A stretch of 64,000 bases of DNA from Amanita rubescens (GCA_015039365.1 WION01000078.1:62001-126000); one strand, 5' to 3'; numbered from the stretch's first letter, positions 1 to 17,451 are shown. Notes: generated by a model not told the origin, from the letters alone. Program-made: numbers and translations.

Positions 1-196
1 GAACAAAGGCTTGAACCCCTGTGTCCAGATAGAATTGTTCCAACGGCGTTATCCGTCTTGGACAAACATAATCGGTTTTTAGGTACCGATATAGACCTTT
101 GGTTTGTAATAGGAAACGCATCATGCGTTCCCATTCTTTATAGTTAGTTCCATTCAAAACGGGAATGGAACTTGGAATCGTCAAGTCGTTAGACAT
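1..196 (-). CDS. Ty1/copia Gag, N-terminal part (cut by window edge)
   Basis: Reading the minus strand from the ATG at 196-194 gives an open frame to the window edge. It starts MSNDLTIP and contains PVLNGTNYKEWERMMRFLL followed by KGLYRYLKTD. This LNGxNYxxW...M...L...GLYxYL pattern is the N-terminal signature of copia-type Gag (UBN2/DUF4219-like), the structural protein that packages element RNA. Only about 65 residues are visible, so integrity cannot be judged. Upstream on the same strand there is a leader of about 200 bp and then an LTR-like sequence (393-738), the order expected at the 5' end of a minus-strand copia element. The family call is from the motif alone. Confidence 0.7.
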   Translation of the reverse strand, partial: MSNDLTIPSSIPVLNGTNYKEWERMMRFLLQTKGLYRYLKTDYVCPRRITPLEQFYLDTGVQAFV

Positions 197-392
197 GTTA
201 GACGAGGAAGGCGGAGGTGATGATTATGATATAGGCGGTTAGAAGACGCCAAAAGAAACGGAAGTTTCTTTGATTTTTGAGGTTTTCAACCTCTTGGTTA
301 TCTCTTTCAAGATTACGGTGTGTACGCCTATTTGCTATGTGTTGGGCAACTGAAGTGCCCCTGGGTGGAATCCAAAGATCTAAGGTGGGCGG

Positions 393-5739
<5,347 letters not shown>

Positions 5740-5744
<5 letters not shown>

Positions 5745-6312
5745 CGGTCGAGATTTAGTTTTTATTTCATTTCATTTTCTTTTCTTTTAGTTACAAGAAG
5801 TTCCCACGCTTACCTAAGAATTCCGCGGAACGACTGCGTGGGAGTGACGAGTCTGAGTATATATACCTGAATGCTAGTTACATGTCCCCTAGTCTTATGA
5901 TTGTTTCTGTCGTCCATAGACGCAATCTTATTCTCATTTCCCATCCGCGTTTCTAGTCTCGAGTGTCCTAGTGATTGTGTCGGGATTACCTCCTAACATC
6001 GGCGTAGTAGTGATAGTAAGAGGAAGAGAATGGATTGTCCTATTCTACGATACAGGACAGGTTTATATACTAAGAGAGAACAAATATGTGTCTACATATG
6101 TGTAAGCGTATAGTATAGATGAGAAGATATGGCGTGCTAAGCACACCATAAGATGTGATCATGAGGCTATCATGATGTCACTATGATATCATAATGAAGT
6201 CATTATGATGTCATCTCTATGTCATACATAAAGGATGACGCGAGCGATATGAGTAACATTGATTGTAGTCAATCAGTAGTTAATCATTCTATAAATATAA
6301 TTCTATACTTAA
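5740..6312 (+). repeat. 3' LTR of Ty3 no. 1 (right end uncertain)
   Basis: A polypurine tract GAAGAGGGGG (5727-5736) is followed by TGTAACGGTCGAG, the usual PPT-LTR junction, and a TATA-like TATATATA lies at about 5859. The right end is not fixed. Copia coding sequence starts by 6316, and a candidate terminal ...TTAACA lies just before it. The stretch 6160-6235 is an imperfect palindromic run of ATGATGTCAT-type words that could form a stem. Without a second LTR the boundary is an estimate. Confidence 0.5.
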
Positions 6313-6872
6313 CACGAACTTGACCAAATCGAGAAACTACACACCTGGGACATCGTTGAGGCTCCTGCCGATGCGAATATCGTCTCTAGCAAGTTTGTCT
6401 TCAGGCTCAAGCGTGACGAGCATGGGAACATTACCAAATACAAGGCCCGCCTCGTTGCCCGCGGTTTCACACAAAAATTTGGTATCGACTACTTTGACAC
6501 GTGCGTCTGGATCGTCCGATGGGAGACTATTCGCAACCTACTCGCTCAAGCCGCCTCACGTGGATCAGTCATCCACCAAGCCGACGTAAAGAACGCTTAC
6601 CTCAATGCCAAGATTAAAGAAGACATATATGTCGAGCTCCCACCTTTATACACAGAATTCCGACCTCTACCACCTCATCTATCCCCAAAACGAGCTGTTT
6701 GCAAGCTGAAGAAGGGCCTATATGGAACTAAGCAAGCCGGCCGTGGCTGGTACATGAAACTCCGTGACACCTTCGTCAAGCTTGGCTACAAAGTCTCAAC
6801 CGCCGATCTAGGCGTATTCTACAGGTTCTCTGGCCCGGACAAGTACACTATTGTCACCGTTGCCACCGACGA

Positions 6873-7190
6873 TGTAACGTGCCGATACCGGCTACGTTGT
6901 ACTCAGTGCTCAAACCCGACACATGGCGGGCTCCGACCTCCGACACTGCGGACCCCGAAACCCGACATCGGACGCATCGGATCGTCGGACGCATGTAGTA
7001 CATGAGGTAGACATTATATAAACGTGTCGTAGTTTAGTTTTATACACCTTCTTTCCTTCCGACCACTTTAGTTCCATCGTCCGACAGTGCGGCCGAGGTT
7101 GGGTGCGACTGCCCCGTCCACCGAACTCATTCGGCACACGCCGAAACACTCGGGGGTTGTGCGCAACACAGCCTCTTTTGAGTTGTTACA
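6873..7190 (+). repeat. Left LTR of the TRIM element
   Basis: 318 bp, TGTAAC...GTTACA ends, apparently identical to 8948-9265. A TATATAAA promoter-like box lies at about 7013-7022, followed by a pyrimidine-rich stretch. Confidence 0.93.
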
Positions 7191-8947
7191 ACTGGAGCCC
7201 ACCGCTCGGTCCAGCCTTTGGCCGCACTCAAGAAACCCTCGTTTTTCATTCACAAACAGCCCCGGAGGCGCTCATTCTTTCTGGACGGCCCCATCAGCTC
7301 ATCCCCGCTCTCATGCGTCTGCTAGTTACTGCCAAACACGCTGCATCTGCACCCCAGCTCGCCAACATGCACAACGCCGTTGCTACCCACTGCCAGCTCT
7401 CATCCGACCCGTCGAGCCGCCGTACGACATCTACAGCCCATCCGCAGCCTTATCAGATTCCATCCGACACCATCGGAGCCCGCCAAGCATGCCACACACC
7501 GTCTACAGCTTGCCACGCCGCTATCGGATCCCATCGGGCCCCTATTCTCTGCATTCCACCCTTCCGACATGCACAGCGCCACTCCCTGCTGCTATCTACG
7601 CTCGCTGATTCTGAGCTACCAGCCACGTCCCACCCCAGCTGCCCTGCCGAGTTGCCACCTGCCTGCAGCTCTCTGTTGTCTTATCGGAGTCATCGGAGTC
7701 CATCGGAAACCATTAGAGCCTGCCAAGACTGCCACACGACGTTTGCACCGTCCCGCATCCTTATCAGTCGCCATCGGTTGACATCGCAGCCATCCGCCAG
7801 CGCCGTCTTGCAGCGCACCACCTCTGTATCGCGTCCCACTGCTCAGTGTCCACAGCCTGACACAGCCTTATTGGAGCCTCCTAGCGCAGTCACAGCCATC
7901 GGATCCCATCAGCCACCATCGCAGCTCATCCGCAGACACCGACTTGCTGCACACGCCCGCCTCATGCACTTCGCCATGCATTGGATACTTTCAGAGCACA
8001 CCCCAGCCAGCCGCCAGTCATTTCACGCCAACCCGACCCTTCGTCGTCGGATCGCATTCCCTACCTCACCGACATGTGTAGACCACACTCCTGCACCTTC
8101 CCTTCACCTCTCGCACTCGCCTAGCCATCCGCCACCGCGTTCGGACACTGCCAACACCTCCGCACATGCTACGACCATCCCGCTGACGCACGCGAGTCAA
8201 GCTTTTTTTTTTTTCAGCCTTTTTTTTCTTTTCTACCCAGGATCGGGATACGGCGCAGCCGTATTCGTTCAAACGGCTACATTTCATGCTCAATCGGACC
8301 CTCAACACATGTCTCATCGCCATCAGCAATATCTTCGCACAGAAACCCTCGCCAAGTCAACCTGCAGCGAAATTGGAGTGTGGGGGATGTTGGGACAGAC
8401 TCGGATAACGGATATCAGTACGCACAACACAGGACTCACATTAGGCCCTTTATGACTCGACTAGCACCGCCGATTTTACCGACTTCGCCTCCGCCTTTCT
8501 TTAACACCGTATTGCGCCGACGGCGTCCCAGGAAACATCATAGCAGCCTTACAGGGGTCAGTGCTATTGATCGGATTACTGGGATGACCGCGATCGGGGG
8601 AGTTGCGCCCCTCCTCGCCGACATTTTCTACCGCCTATGATGACCACCGCCGACACGCCATCTGCTATCCGCACCTCGACACGCCCCTCCTCCACATCCC
8701 GACAGCATCCGCATCATGCCGACCGCGACTGAGACCTCCGACGACCACCGAGCCCTATCGCCACTGATGACTCCTCCTTTATTCACAACTATCTACGCAT
8801 AATCGGACTCCGCAGACTCTTGTCTATGACTACTACCGACCTCCGCTGCTCCACCGACATCCTATCTCGCCTCCGACGTTCATCTCGGTCTTCCACCAAC
8901 GCGACGCGGGTTGACGGTGACGTCAACATTCAAAACTGGTGAGCGGG

Positions 8948-9265
8948 TGTAACGTGCCGATACCGGCTACGTTGTACTCAGTGCTCAAACCCGACACATG
9001 GCGGGCTCCGACCTCCGACACTGCGGACCCCGAAACCCGACATCGGACGCATCGGATCGTCGGACGCATGTAGTACATGAGGTAGACATTATATAAACGT
9101 GTCGTAGTTTAGTTTTATACACCTTCTTTCCTTCCGACCACTTTAGTTCCATCGTCCGACAGTGCGGCCGAGGTTGGGTGCGACTGCCCCGTCCACCGAA
9201 CTCATTCGGCACACGCCGAAACACTCGGGGGTTGTGCGCAACACAGCCTCTTTTGAGTTGTTACA
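8948..9265 (+). repeat. Right LTR of the TRIM element
   Basis: 318 bp, same ends and sequence as the left LTR, preceded by a purine-rich GGTGAGCGGG (8938-8947). Confidence 0.93.
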
Positions 9266-10252
9266 ACGATCTAACGATCATTGCTGAATCAAACGAATCA
9301 GCCCAACTGATCAAAGATCAACTCAATCAGTACTTCGAGCTCGTCGATCTAGGCGAGATCAAGTGGCTTCTAGGCGTCCACATCGCCCGCGACCTCGAGA
9401 ACCGAACCATGTCACTTGGACAACAATCCTACATCGACGAGATCGTCAAGCGTTTTGGACTTGAAGACGCTCGCCCCATCTCAACCCCGATGGAACCCGG
9501 ATCTGACCTCACCCCGGGAACGCCACATGTCTCGCCAGTCAAGCTGACTGCCCGGGAACGCACCTTCTATCGTGAGATGATCGGCGCGCTGCTTTATCTG
9601 TCCACCGTGACTCGAGCCGACGTCGCTTACTGCATATCGACCTTATCTCGTTATCTTGAAGATCCATCCAAAACCCACCACGCCGCTGTCCAACGAGCAA
9701 TCCGAAACCTCAAACAAACCCGTGACAAGCATCTGATCCTTGGAGGAAAGGACCCGCAGCTACACGCTTACTCAGATGCCGACTGGGCCTCTCAGGCACA
9801 TCGTCACTCAATCTCTGGTTTCGTCATCTTCTATGGTCAAGGCGCCATATCCTGGAGCTCCAAGAAACAACCAATCGTCACTCTATCCAGTACCGAGGCC
9901 GAATACGTCACTCTCACCCATATCGTCAAAGATCTCCTTTGGCACCGAAAACTTCATTCCGAACTATCGCCATTCTTTACTTTTTCGACTACCAACTCAA
10001 TTCCACTCTTTTGCGACAACCAAGGTGCAATCGTACTTTCCAAAGACTCTACTTTTCACATGTGTACAAAGCACATCGACACTCGTTTCCATTTCGTCCG
10101 TGAAATCATTAACAACAACATTCTTTCAATTTCTTACTGTCCAACTGATGAAATGATTGCCGACATCTTTACCAAAGCACTCTCTCGTTTCAAATTCGAA
10201 AAGTTTCGTACGCTACTTGGGATTGCTTAATCACGCTCAGCTCGAGGAGGAG

Positions 10253-10508
10253 TGTTGGAGTACGAGCCCGCGTTATACTGCTAAAGTCCATTGTTTGCAC
10301 TTGTTTATTCCGATTATTTTATACGTCGAATGTTCGTCTACGACACCTCAGTTCTTTACCAATAACTGAGGCGTGAGTACCATCTTATATATTCGTCTAC
10401 ACCTCATACTTACTCTACTTAGTTTATCCCTAAGGTAGATTATACCAATATTAGTTCTTTACCAATAACTGAGGCTTTATCCCTAAGATCTCGCCTTCTC
10501 TGCCAACA
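10253..10508 (+). repeat. 3' LTR of the copia fragment
   Basis: Follows a polypurine tract (GAGGAGGAG, ending 10252) just after the pol stop. It starts TGTTGGAGTACG and ends CTGCCAACA, an inverted TGTTGG/CCAACA pair. It contains a direct repeat of AGTTCTTTACCAATAACTGA at about 10350 and 10455. Host-type sequence (CACTCAACCACAAACC, also at 20713) starts at its right edge. Confidence 0.75.
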
Positions 10509-11218
10509 CACTCAACCACAAACCAAACCCTAAAAACACCTGAAGTGCAGTGGCACCCCCTTAGTTGTAACGGCGGTCAACACTTAGGCTGGGTAGTGGC
10601 AGCATATAAGTGGAAGAACATATTAGGTTCCAAGGTTAAGCGAAGAGTGAAAGGTTGGAAGGTAATAGAGGTTCAGACTCTGAGGGTTATTCGGAGTATG
10701 CAGTAGATTGCTAAAGCTGGGGAAATACAGCGTAATTACTGGGGTTTATATACTCCTATCATGGTATGAGTCATATGTGGCTAATGAGTCATACATCGTA
10801 TTGTACATGAGTCAGGAGGAGTAAGAAAAAGTGAGGGGGGGGGCTATGTGATATGACTGGTACAGTGAGTCATATAGAGTAAGATGTAGTCCGTTATAGT
10901 AATACAAGTCCATAATTGTAACAATATGTGATTGATAAAGTGGTAGAGGATGAGTGTGTCAAGAACCTGAGTTGGGATGGTCACCTCTTGGAAAACCTTG
11001 CCCAATCAGGTCCACATATATCAAGGAGGAATTTGCAGCAGGAACCCTGATGAGGTCATTCAAGGCCATCCAGTCCATAACCATCTGTGTTACATTTGTT
11101 TGCACACTGTTAAGTCAACTGAAGCTCAACAGGTACCATAGGTTCCTCAAGGGAGTTCTGGCACTTAGGTGCAAACAAAGTATAAGGGGTGTGTAGAAAT
11201 CCAGAGGAATTTTGGGGC
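10509..11218. other. Host spacer between the copia fragment and Ty3 no. 2; no gene seen
   Basis: The first 55 bp (10509-10564) match 20712-20781, a dispersed repeat. From 10565 a TGTAACGGCGG... stretch running to about 10922 (...AATTGTAACA) has LTR-like ends and an internal CATATAAG box; it may be a solo LTR fragment, but there is no convincing target duplication. No protein-like frame is evident. Confidence 0.4.
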
Positions 11219-11223
11219 AGGAA

Positions 11224-11537
11224 TGTCACGAGCCTTAGACAGGTGTCACAACACAAGACTCAATACGCTTAGAGGATATCGCTGACAGTGTCAAGCGATG
11301 AGAATGATACAAGAACCATCTAGGTTCAAGGCAAGTTGGATAGGGATCACAACTAAACTGTCCAAGGAAAGACGAGCTTGTTGCTTAGTCTACCTACTAC
11401 AATCGTTCTACTTATATATTACATAGGGTACAGGGTATGGGTAAGGGTATGACTTCATCAGGGTACTGGGTTATCTACATGAGTCAGGCATGTGCGAAAC
11501 ATGTGGTGTGTCAAGGAGTGAAACAAGGGGTGTGATA
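11224..11537 (-). repeat. 3' LTR of Ty3 no. 2
   Basis: 314 bp; on the element strand it starts TATCACACCCC and ends TCGTGACA. Near-identical to 17466-17779. Flanked on the outside by the duplication AGGAA. Confidence 0.93.
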
Positions 11538-11948
11538 TAACCTCCCCTTTAAGGTTCGGATTCCAGACGAACTGGAAGGGTTCCAAAAATTCGATGAAAT
11601 GACAATTGGCACTCACGTTCTTCCTGATGCTCCTTCGTCTTCAACCCATTAATAGACCTGCATCCGGTGCCGACGGGAGGTTACTTTCGGATGCTAAGGC
11701 TAGGCCCTTCGATTTTCCACATAGGGGTCCATCTCCGGGGTTTGCCGAATACCCGTTGACATCTCGCGATTCCTCGTTCAAGGTGTCACCCATGATCTTG
11801 CCTAGGTGCATCCTCTCTCGATTCCTCGTTGTTTCTATCTTTTTCTCTCCTTGTTCGTACCGGATCTTGTTGCTACAGGCATACTTTAAACTATGTGGGT
11901 TCGTGCGACGAATTCGCTTCTTCGCATGCGCTCTTCCAGCGTTGCGAG

Positions 11949-14900
11949 TTACCTTCGAGTTTCCGTTTGTATTCTTCGTCGAAGGCCTTGTCGTCCCATC
12001 CGTAAAGGCGCAGATGTGGTACATAGAGAGGGAGGAGGTGCGGGGGTGTTGGCATCGGCGGTCCCGAGGGGGTTGGAGAAAGGGATGTTGGGGGGAAGGA
12101 GGGGAAGAGGTTTATTTTGTCGTACCGCTGAAGGGTTTCTTTTATAGTATTCTTTTATTGCCTTCTTCGCATTCTCCATGTGTTCTTCTGGTTCCCATGT
12201 GTTTTCTTCTTCCGGTAGTCCTTTCCATTTCACCAGGAAACGTTTTCCTTGCCTCGTTTTTCTCACCCCTTTTATTGCTTCGACTTCGTATTCTTCATGT
12301 CCGTCAATAATATCCGGAGGTGGCCGGGGTTGTTTTTCCTGCTGCGCCGGGAATTGCGGTTCGTGAACTGGTTTAAGTTTCGATTCATGGAAGACATCGT
12401 GTATCCCCCATGTCGGTGGCAATTCCAGTTTGTACGCAGATTTTCCGACCTCGGATATTACTTTGAAGGGTCCATGGAATTTCACATCGAGTTTCTTCGA
12501 TGTCCTCGTTGTTTTAATTTTGGATGAATCTAGATAAACCTGATCGCCTGGTTGATACCTTCGTGAAGGTTGGACGTGTTTATCGTGTTGTTGTTTCATC
12601 CGTTCCGCTGCCTTTTCAAGGTTTTCCTTCGTTGTTTTCCATGTTTGTTTGAACTTTTCGATATATTCTGTGGCCGAATGGTTTTTTGTTTCGTTTCCTC
12701 CTTCTGTCCCTTTGAACGGATTTCTTCCCGTTGTAATCATGAATGGGGAGAATCCGGTTGCCGAATGTCTTCTATCGTTATGACAGAATTGGGCGATCGG
12801 AAGCCAATCTACCCAATCGTCTTGTTTTTCGTTTATGTACATTCGCAGGTATTCTTCCAATTCTTGATTTACCCTTTCGGTTTGTCCGTCTGTCTGCGGG
12901 TGATTTGCTGTTGATGGGTTTGCTTCTATCCCTAGGTTTTGATATAGTCCTTTCATGAATCCCGATACGAATTGCGTCCCTCTGTCTGAAATGACCTTTT
13001 TTGGTAATCCTTGTTCTTTGAAGATGTGTTCCCAATAGAGGTTTGCTACCCCTTGTGATGTTATTGTTGTGTTACAAGGAATGAAGTAGGCTTTTTTCGA
13101 GAATCGGTCTACAATTACTAGGATCATATCTTTTCCTTTTGACGGTACCAAAGGTCCGACAAGGTCGACGCTGATAACCATCCACAGCTCGGATGGGATT
13201 TCGTTTGGTTGCAAGGGCGCCGCTCGTGGTTGTCTGTCCGGCTTATTTATTTGACATTGATGGCATGCTTTGATGTACGTTTCAATGTCGCGTTTCATGT
13301 TAGGCCACCAGAATCCTCTTGTCGTTAATTCTAATGTCTTTGCAACCCCTGGATGTCCCGCTGTTGGTATGTCATGGTTCATTTGAATTACCCTTTCTCG
13401 AAGTTCCCTCCTTGTGGGTACATATATTCTTCCTTTCCATTCCCAACATTCATTGAGCTTGTCGTACTTGAAATTCGGGTCTTTTTCCTTTATTCCTTTG
13501 TTGACTTGTTTGTCGAAGTATCGCCGGTGTGTTTTGCGGATTTCTTGGCGGATGTCCAGCCATACGTAACTTTCATCATCTATCCTTATTTCGATCTGGC
13601 CAAATATGTCTTCTTTTAGGAGGATGACATTTTCGTTGTCGTTTTCCCCTTTCGGGTGTCCTGCTCTTCGCGATAGTATGTCCGCTTTTGTATTTGTTTT
13701 TCCTGATCGATGTTTTATGACGAAGTTGTATTCTTGGAGATCATGATCCATCGGGCTTGTCTTCTATTTAGATTTTGCGGTTTGCGGAAGTAGGTGAGGT
13801 TTTGATGATCCGTTAGTACTTCCGTGACCGTATCTGTTCCTTTAAGATAATGCGCCCAGTCATAGAATCCTTGCATTACTGCCAGCATTTCCTTATCATA
13901 GATTTCGTAGTTCCTTTCTGCGTCATTTAGCACTTTTGATATAAAGGCTACCGGTTTCCAGATCCCATCGTCGTCCAGTTGTGAAAGTATCGCCGCGATG
14001 GCGAAGTCCGACGCATCGGTTTCCATTCTAAAGGGTCTTCCTGGTTTGGGAATAATTAGAACTCATTCGGATGCGATTTCTTGTTTTAATCCTTCGAACG
14101 CTTCTTGTTGTAATTCCGTCCAGAACCATTCTATTTTTCCCGTTAGTTTCGTTAATGGTTTAGCTATTTTAGCGAATCCTTTGACGAATCTTCGGTAGAA
14201 GTTGATGAACCCTAAGAACTGTTGCAACTCCCTTTTTGTTGTCGGAGTCGGCCAATTGATTATTGCTTTCACTTTGTTAGGATCCATCCTAATTCCTTTC
14301 TGCAAGATGATTAATCCTAGGAATTCGATTTCTTCTTGGTCGAAGTAGCATTTCTCTGCTTTTAGTGAAAGTTGATGTTGTCGTAATTTTTCTAGTATCC
14401 GTTCAACTTGTTTTTGATGTTCTTCTTTGTCTTTTGAGAACACTAGGATATCGTCCATGTATATTACGACCCATCCTTCCGCTATTTCTTCCCTAAAGAT
14501 ATCGTTCATCATTGTTTGGAATGTGGCCGGGGAGTTTGTTAATCCAAAAAACATTACCAAAGGTTCGAATAATCTGCGGTTGGTTCGGAATGCCGCTTTC
14601 CATTCGTCTCCTTCTTTGATTCGGATATTATTGTATCCCCATCTTACGTCCATTTTAGAGAAGTATTTTGCTTCTGACAGGTTATCGATTAGTTCCGAGA
14701 TCAGTGGTAACAGATATCTGTTCTTGATCGTCATTTCGTTCAACTTGCGGTAGTCTTGAACCGGCCTTAATTTCCTGTCCTTCTTTTTTACAAAAAAGAA
14801 GGGAGACGCCATTGGGGATTTACTCGGTTTAATTCTTCCTGTTTCTAATTGTTCTTTGAGGAATTCGTTGAGTTGTTTTTGCTCTTCTGGATTTAGTGGA

Positions 14901-15973
14901 TAAATTTTGCAATCCACCATTTTTGATCCGGGGGTTAATTCTATGGTGTGATCCCATGCTCTTTGTGGCGGTAGTTGATCAAACATTTGTTTTTCGAATA
15001 CTTCCTGGTATTTAAGATAGTGTTTAGGGACTATCTCTTTCCATGTTCTTTCCGTTTGATTTGCTCCTGCTATATCGGTCGCGAAATTTGATTTGGCCTG
15101 TACTTTTATCCAGGGAAGGTCGACGTGTCGTATAAATTCTGGTCGGTCGATATCTATTGCTAGTATTTTGTCTTCTTCCGGATTGTACTGATTGATTTCT
15201 TCTTCTGGTTTGTTGACCCATGATTCATCGTAGCATTCTCCTGGACATCTTGAGAATTTTATTTTTGACTTTAACCATTCGATTTCTGGGTTATGATGTT
15301 CCAGCCAATCGTGTCCGAGGAATACGTCCTTTTTTCCTATGTTTACCACTGCTAGTTCCATTGTTTCTTCATGGTCGTAAATCCTCAATTTGATCATCAC
15401 CATGTCCGTTATTTTGCCTCCGACGTTTAACATTCCGTCGGCGTTGGTTGCCGTTATTGCCCGTGGTAGTTTGGTTGTATTTATTTTGTGTTCTTCGACG
15501 AATTGTTTTGATATTGCTGACATCATACATCCACTATCGATTAGAGCCATGGTGTTGTAGCTTTCTTCCGTGTCCAACGTAGTCAGGATTACCCGGACAT
15601 CCATTTCTCTGTGTCCGGTTGCTCCAATCCATTGTGGTTCTCTGAGTTTTCGTAAGTACCACATTGCTTCTTCTTCGGGTAAATCGTTAATTTTGTTTAT
15701 TAGTTCTTTGTCAATTTGTTCCTTGAAGGATTGATGCGCATATGTCCTTAATTGGACAATTCCTTGTTCCGGGTATTTCCATATTTGTCTTATCATCCAA
15801 GCTGGCGAGGAGTTTCTGAGTTTGTTTTGTTTGTCCCTTATCGATGTGTTTCGAATCTTTCCTTCCTTTTGTTTCACTTCATATATTATTGATTCCAGTG
15901 ATACATATTCGGAAGGTACTAAAGATTCGTAAATACATCGTTCGGAGATCAATGAAGAGGGACTGTCTTTCAT
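11949..15973 (-). pseudogene. Ty3 no. 2 Pol with one stop and one frameshift
   Basis: Begins at ATG 15973-15971 overlapping the gag stop. Domains in order: protease (ALIDSGCMMS), RT with IYMDD and FFGLTNSP, RNase H (ETDASDF), integrase zinc finger (CHQC), integrase core (SVDLVGPL, SDRGTQF, QTERVNQE) and chromodomain (FLVKWKGLPEEENTWEP). The frame is interrupted by TGA at about 14064, where a CGA to TGA change would explain it, and by a 1-nt deletion near 13740 in the RNase H region (RRQARW then DLQEYNF in another frame). All other parts stay open, so the damage is recent. Pol continues to 11949, about 410 bp short of the 3' LTR. Confidence 0.92.
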
Positions 15974-17307
15974 TGATCCTTGACAAAACCCAGTTTCTCT
16001 TTCATTTCTGTTTTTTCTTCTTCGGTCATTGTTCCGAAGTAATCTCCTACGGCTTGTCTTCTAATCACGGTTTTTCCTTTGCAGTATTTCACAATGTGGC
16101 CTATTTTTCCGCAGTTGTAACATTTGGGCGGAGGTCGCGTTGTCGGGGTTTGGTCAACATCCATTGCATTTTCATCTTTGACTTTAACCGTGATCGTTTC
16201 CTTTTTTTGTTGACTCGGTCCGGCTTGCGCATTTGTCCTTGTTACCTTAAACTCCCTTTTTCCATAGTATTTTTCGGCTTCTCTGAATTGTTTTTCTATT
16301 TCAGTTGCCCTGTTGTACCATGCTTGGAGTTGTCCTGGTTCGCTACCGTCTCCTGGGTTTCCTAGTTCTATTACCCTTCTTCCTACACCGATTTTGACGC
16401 CTTTTTTAAATTGATCGATTAGAGCAATTTCATCGAAGCCAGAGAGTTGTGCCCATCCTTTGAATTCGATAATATATTCTTCGATGGTTTTTTCTCCTTG
16501 TTTTAACTCTCGAAGTTTCTTTATGGCTTCGTCGCGTGTTTCCGTCGTTAGGAAATATTGCCTTGCCTCTTCTACAAATCCGTTCCAGTTGAGGAAGGGC
16601 GGTCTGTGGGTAAAGGTGTATTCCGGCCATGCAGGGTGGTCAGCCGTTGCCTCTTCTGCTGGGACTCCGTTGTATGCTTGATAGTGTGTACAGGTTCGTC
16701 CCGGATAAGTCGCGGTGAATCTGATCCTTTCTTCGTCGTTTTGTGCAATTTCGCCTATTTTTCCATTTGCCCAGTTTGATGCCCGGTTTCCTTTCCCTTT
16801 CCTGATTCGTTGGATTGTGTATGTGATTCGTCCAATGTCATCCGGTAGTCTTACTTGGACAAAATAGTAATTCATCCTTCTGAGCCATGAATCGATTTCC
16901 GCTGGTTCGCCTTCGTAGTGTTCCGGTGGTTCGATTTTTAACTCCGGTGGTCGCGTTCTAAGCCTATCGGCTTCTCTATCGGCCCTTTCAGCGGCTCGTC
17001 GTTCTCGTCCAAGTTGTCTTTCAAATTCTTGTTGTTGTTGCGCTAATTGCCTTTGAAAGTTCTCGCTTTGTAACCATAATTGTTCTATAACGTTTGCAAT
17101 GTTTGCTCCCATTGCGGCTGCGGCAATAGTTGCATCTTCAGTTTCTGTTGCAATTGTTTCCATGGTGGGTACGGCCGTTGCTGAGGTTGCTCCGATAATG
17201 TTTCCGGTTTCGTCGAAGGTTGGTTGGACAACCTGTATTCTGTTTCGTCTCATGATGTAGGTGAATCCTGCCAGCGCGATAGCGGTGAGCACAGCTGGTA
17301 GGACCAT
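15970..17307 (-). CDS. Ty3 no. 2 Gag
   Basis: 445 codons, intact. The N-terminus (MVLPAVLTAIALAGFTYIM) is hydrophobic and could be a membrane anchor, unusual for a Gag. Residues about 90-130 are coiled-coil-like and Gln/Arg-rich. A capsid-type region with [18 protein letters not shown] follows, and one zinc knuckle CYNCGKIGHIVKYC (C-X2-C-X4-H-X4-C) lies near the C-terminus. The gag stop and pol start share ATGA (15973-15970), so pol is in the -1 frame; reinitiation after termination is one plausible way to express it. A leader of about 158 bp separates gag from the 5' LTR. Confidence 0.9.
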   Translation of the reverse strand: MVLPAVLTAIALAGFTYIMRRNRIQVVQPTFDETGNIIGATSATAVPTMETIATETEDATIAAAAMGANIANVIEQLWLQSENFQRQLAQQQQEFERQLGRERRAAERADREADRLRTRPPELKIEPPEHYEGEPAEIDSWLRRMNYYFVQVRLPDDIGRITYTIQRIRKGKGNRASNWANGKIGEIAQNDEERIRFTATYPGRTCTHYQAYNGVPAEEATADHPAWPEYTFTHRPPFLNWNGFVEEARQYFLTTETRDEAIKKLRELKQGEKTIEEYIIEFKGWAQLSGFDEIALIDQFKKGVKIGVGRRVIELGNPGDGSEPGQLQAWYNRATEIEKQFREAEKYYGKREFKVTRTNAQAGPSQQKKETITVKVKDENAMDVDQTPTTRPPPKCYNCGKIGHIVKYCKGKTVIRRQAVGDYFGTMTEEEKTEMKEKLGFVKDQ

Positions 17308-17451
17308 GGTTTAACGGGTGTTTGTGGTTGTGTAGAGTTGTTGGTGTACTTGTGCAATATAAACTGCTACAAGGTAAAGGTATGTGAGGTGTGCTATCAG
17401 GGCGATAGCGAGGAAAATTCGTAGGAAATTTGTGGTGAGTGGTGTGAAGAA

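Larger units (their letters stand above)
6873..9265 (+). mobile_element. Non-autonomous LTR element (TRIM/LARD-like), 2393 bp, very young
   Basis: Two 318-bp LTRs (6873-7190 and 8948-9265) flank a 1757-bp interior. The ends are TGTAAC...GTTACA, and the insertion is flanked by the 4-bp duplication ACGA (6869-6872 and 9266-9269), which is single in the reconstructed copia target. The LTRs appear identical, so insertion is recent. The interior has a candidate primer site just inside the left LTR (TGGAGCCCACC from 7193) and a purine-rich GGTGAGCGGG directly before the right LTR, but no reverse transcriptase, integrase or zinc knuckle. A 450-codon open frame (7103-8455) starts inside the LTR, is Pro/Ser/His-rich and resembles no family I know; I regard it as fortuitous. 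Proteins must come from elsewhere. Confidence 0.92.
6316..10230 (+). pseudogene. Ty1/copia Pol 3' part (RT and RNase H), split by a TRIM insertion
   Basis: Frame 6316-6872 reads ELDQIEKLHTW..., KYKARLVARGFTQ, DVKNAYLN and LKKGLYGTKQAGRGWY, the N-terminal half of copia reverse transcriptase (RVT_2). It breaks after VATDD and resumes at 9268 with LTIIAES, then LGVHIARD, MIGALLYLS, the RNase H motifs DADWAS, LSSTEAEY and DNQGAI, and the KHIDTRFHFVRE end, stopping at 10230. Removing the 2393-bp insert plus one 4-bp target duplicate (2397 bp, divisible by 3) restores one frame across the junction. Gag, protease and integrase are missing. The usual APV-type motif reads CVWIV. Confidence 0.92.

Noticed and set aside
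7103..8455. 450-codon frame in the TRIM as a real protein
   Set aside because: It starts inside the LTR, is compositionally biased, has no motif, and overlaps other long frames in the same GC-rich interior.
10565..10922. Solo LTR with TGTAAC...AACA ends
   Set aside because: The dispersed repeat interrupted at its left edge does not resume at its right edge, and there is no target duplication; kept only as a remark.
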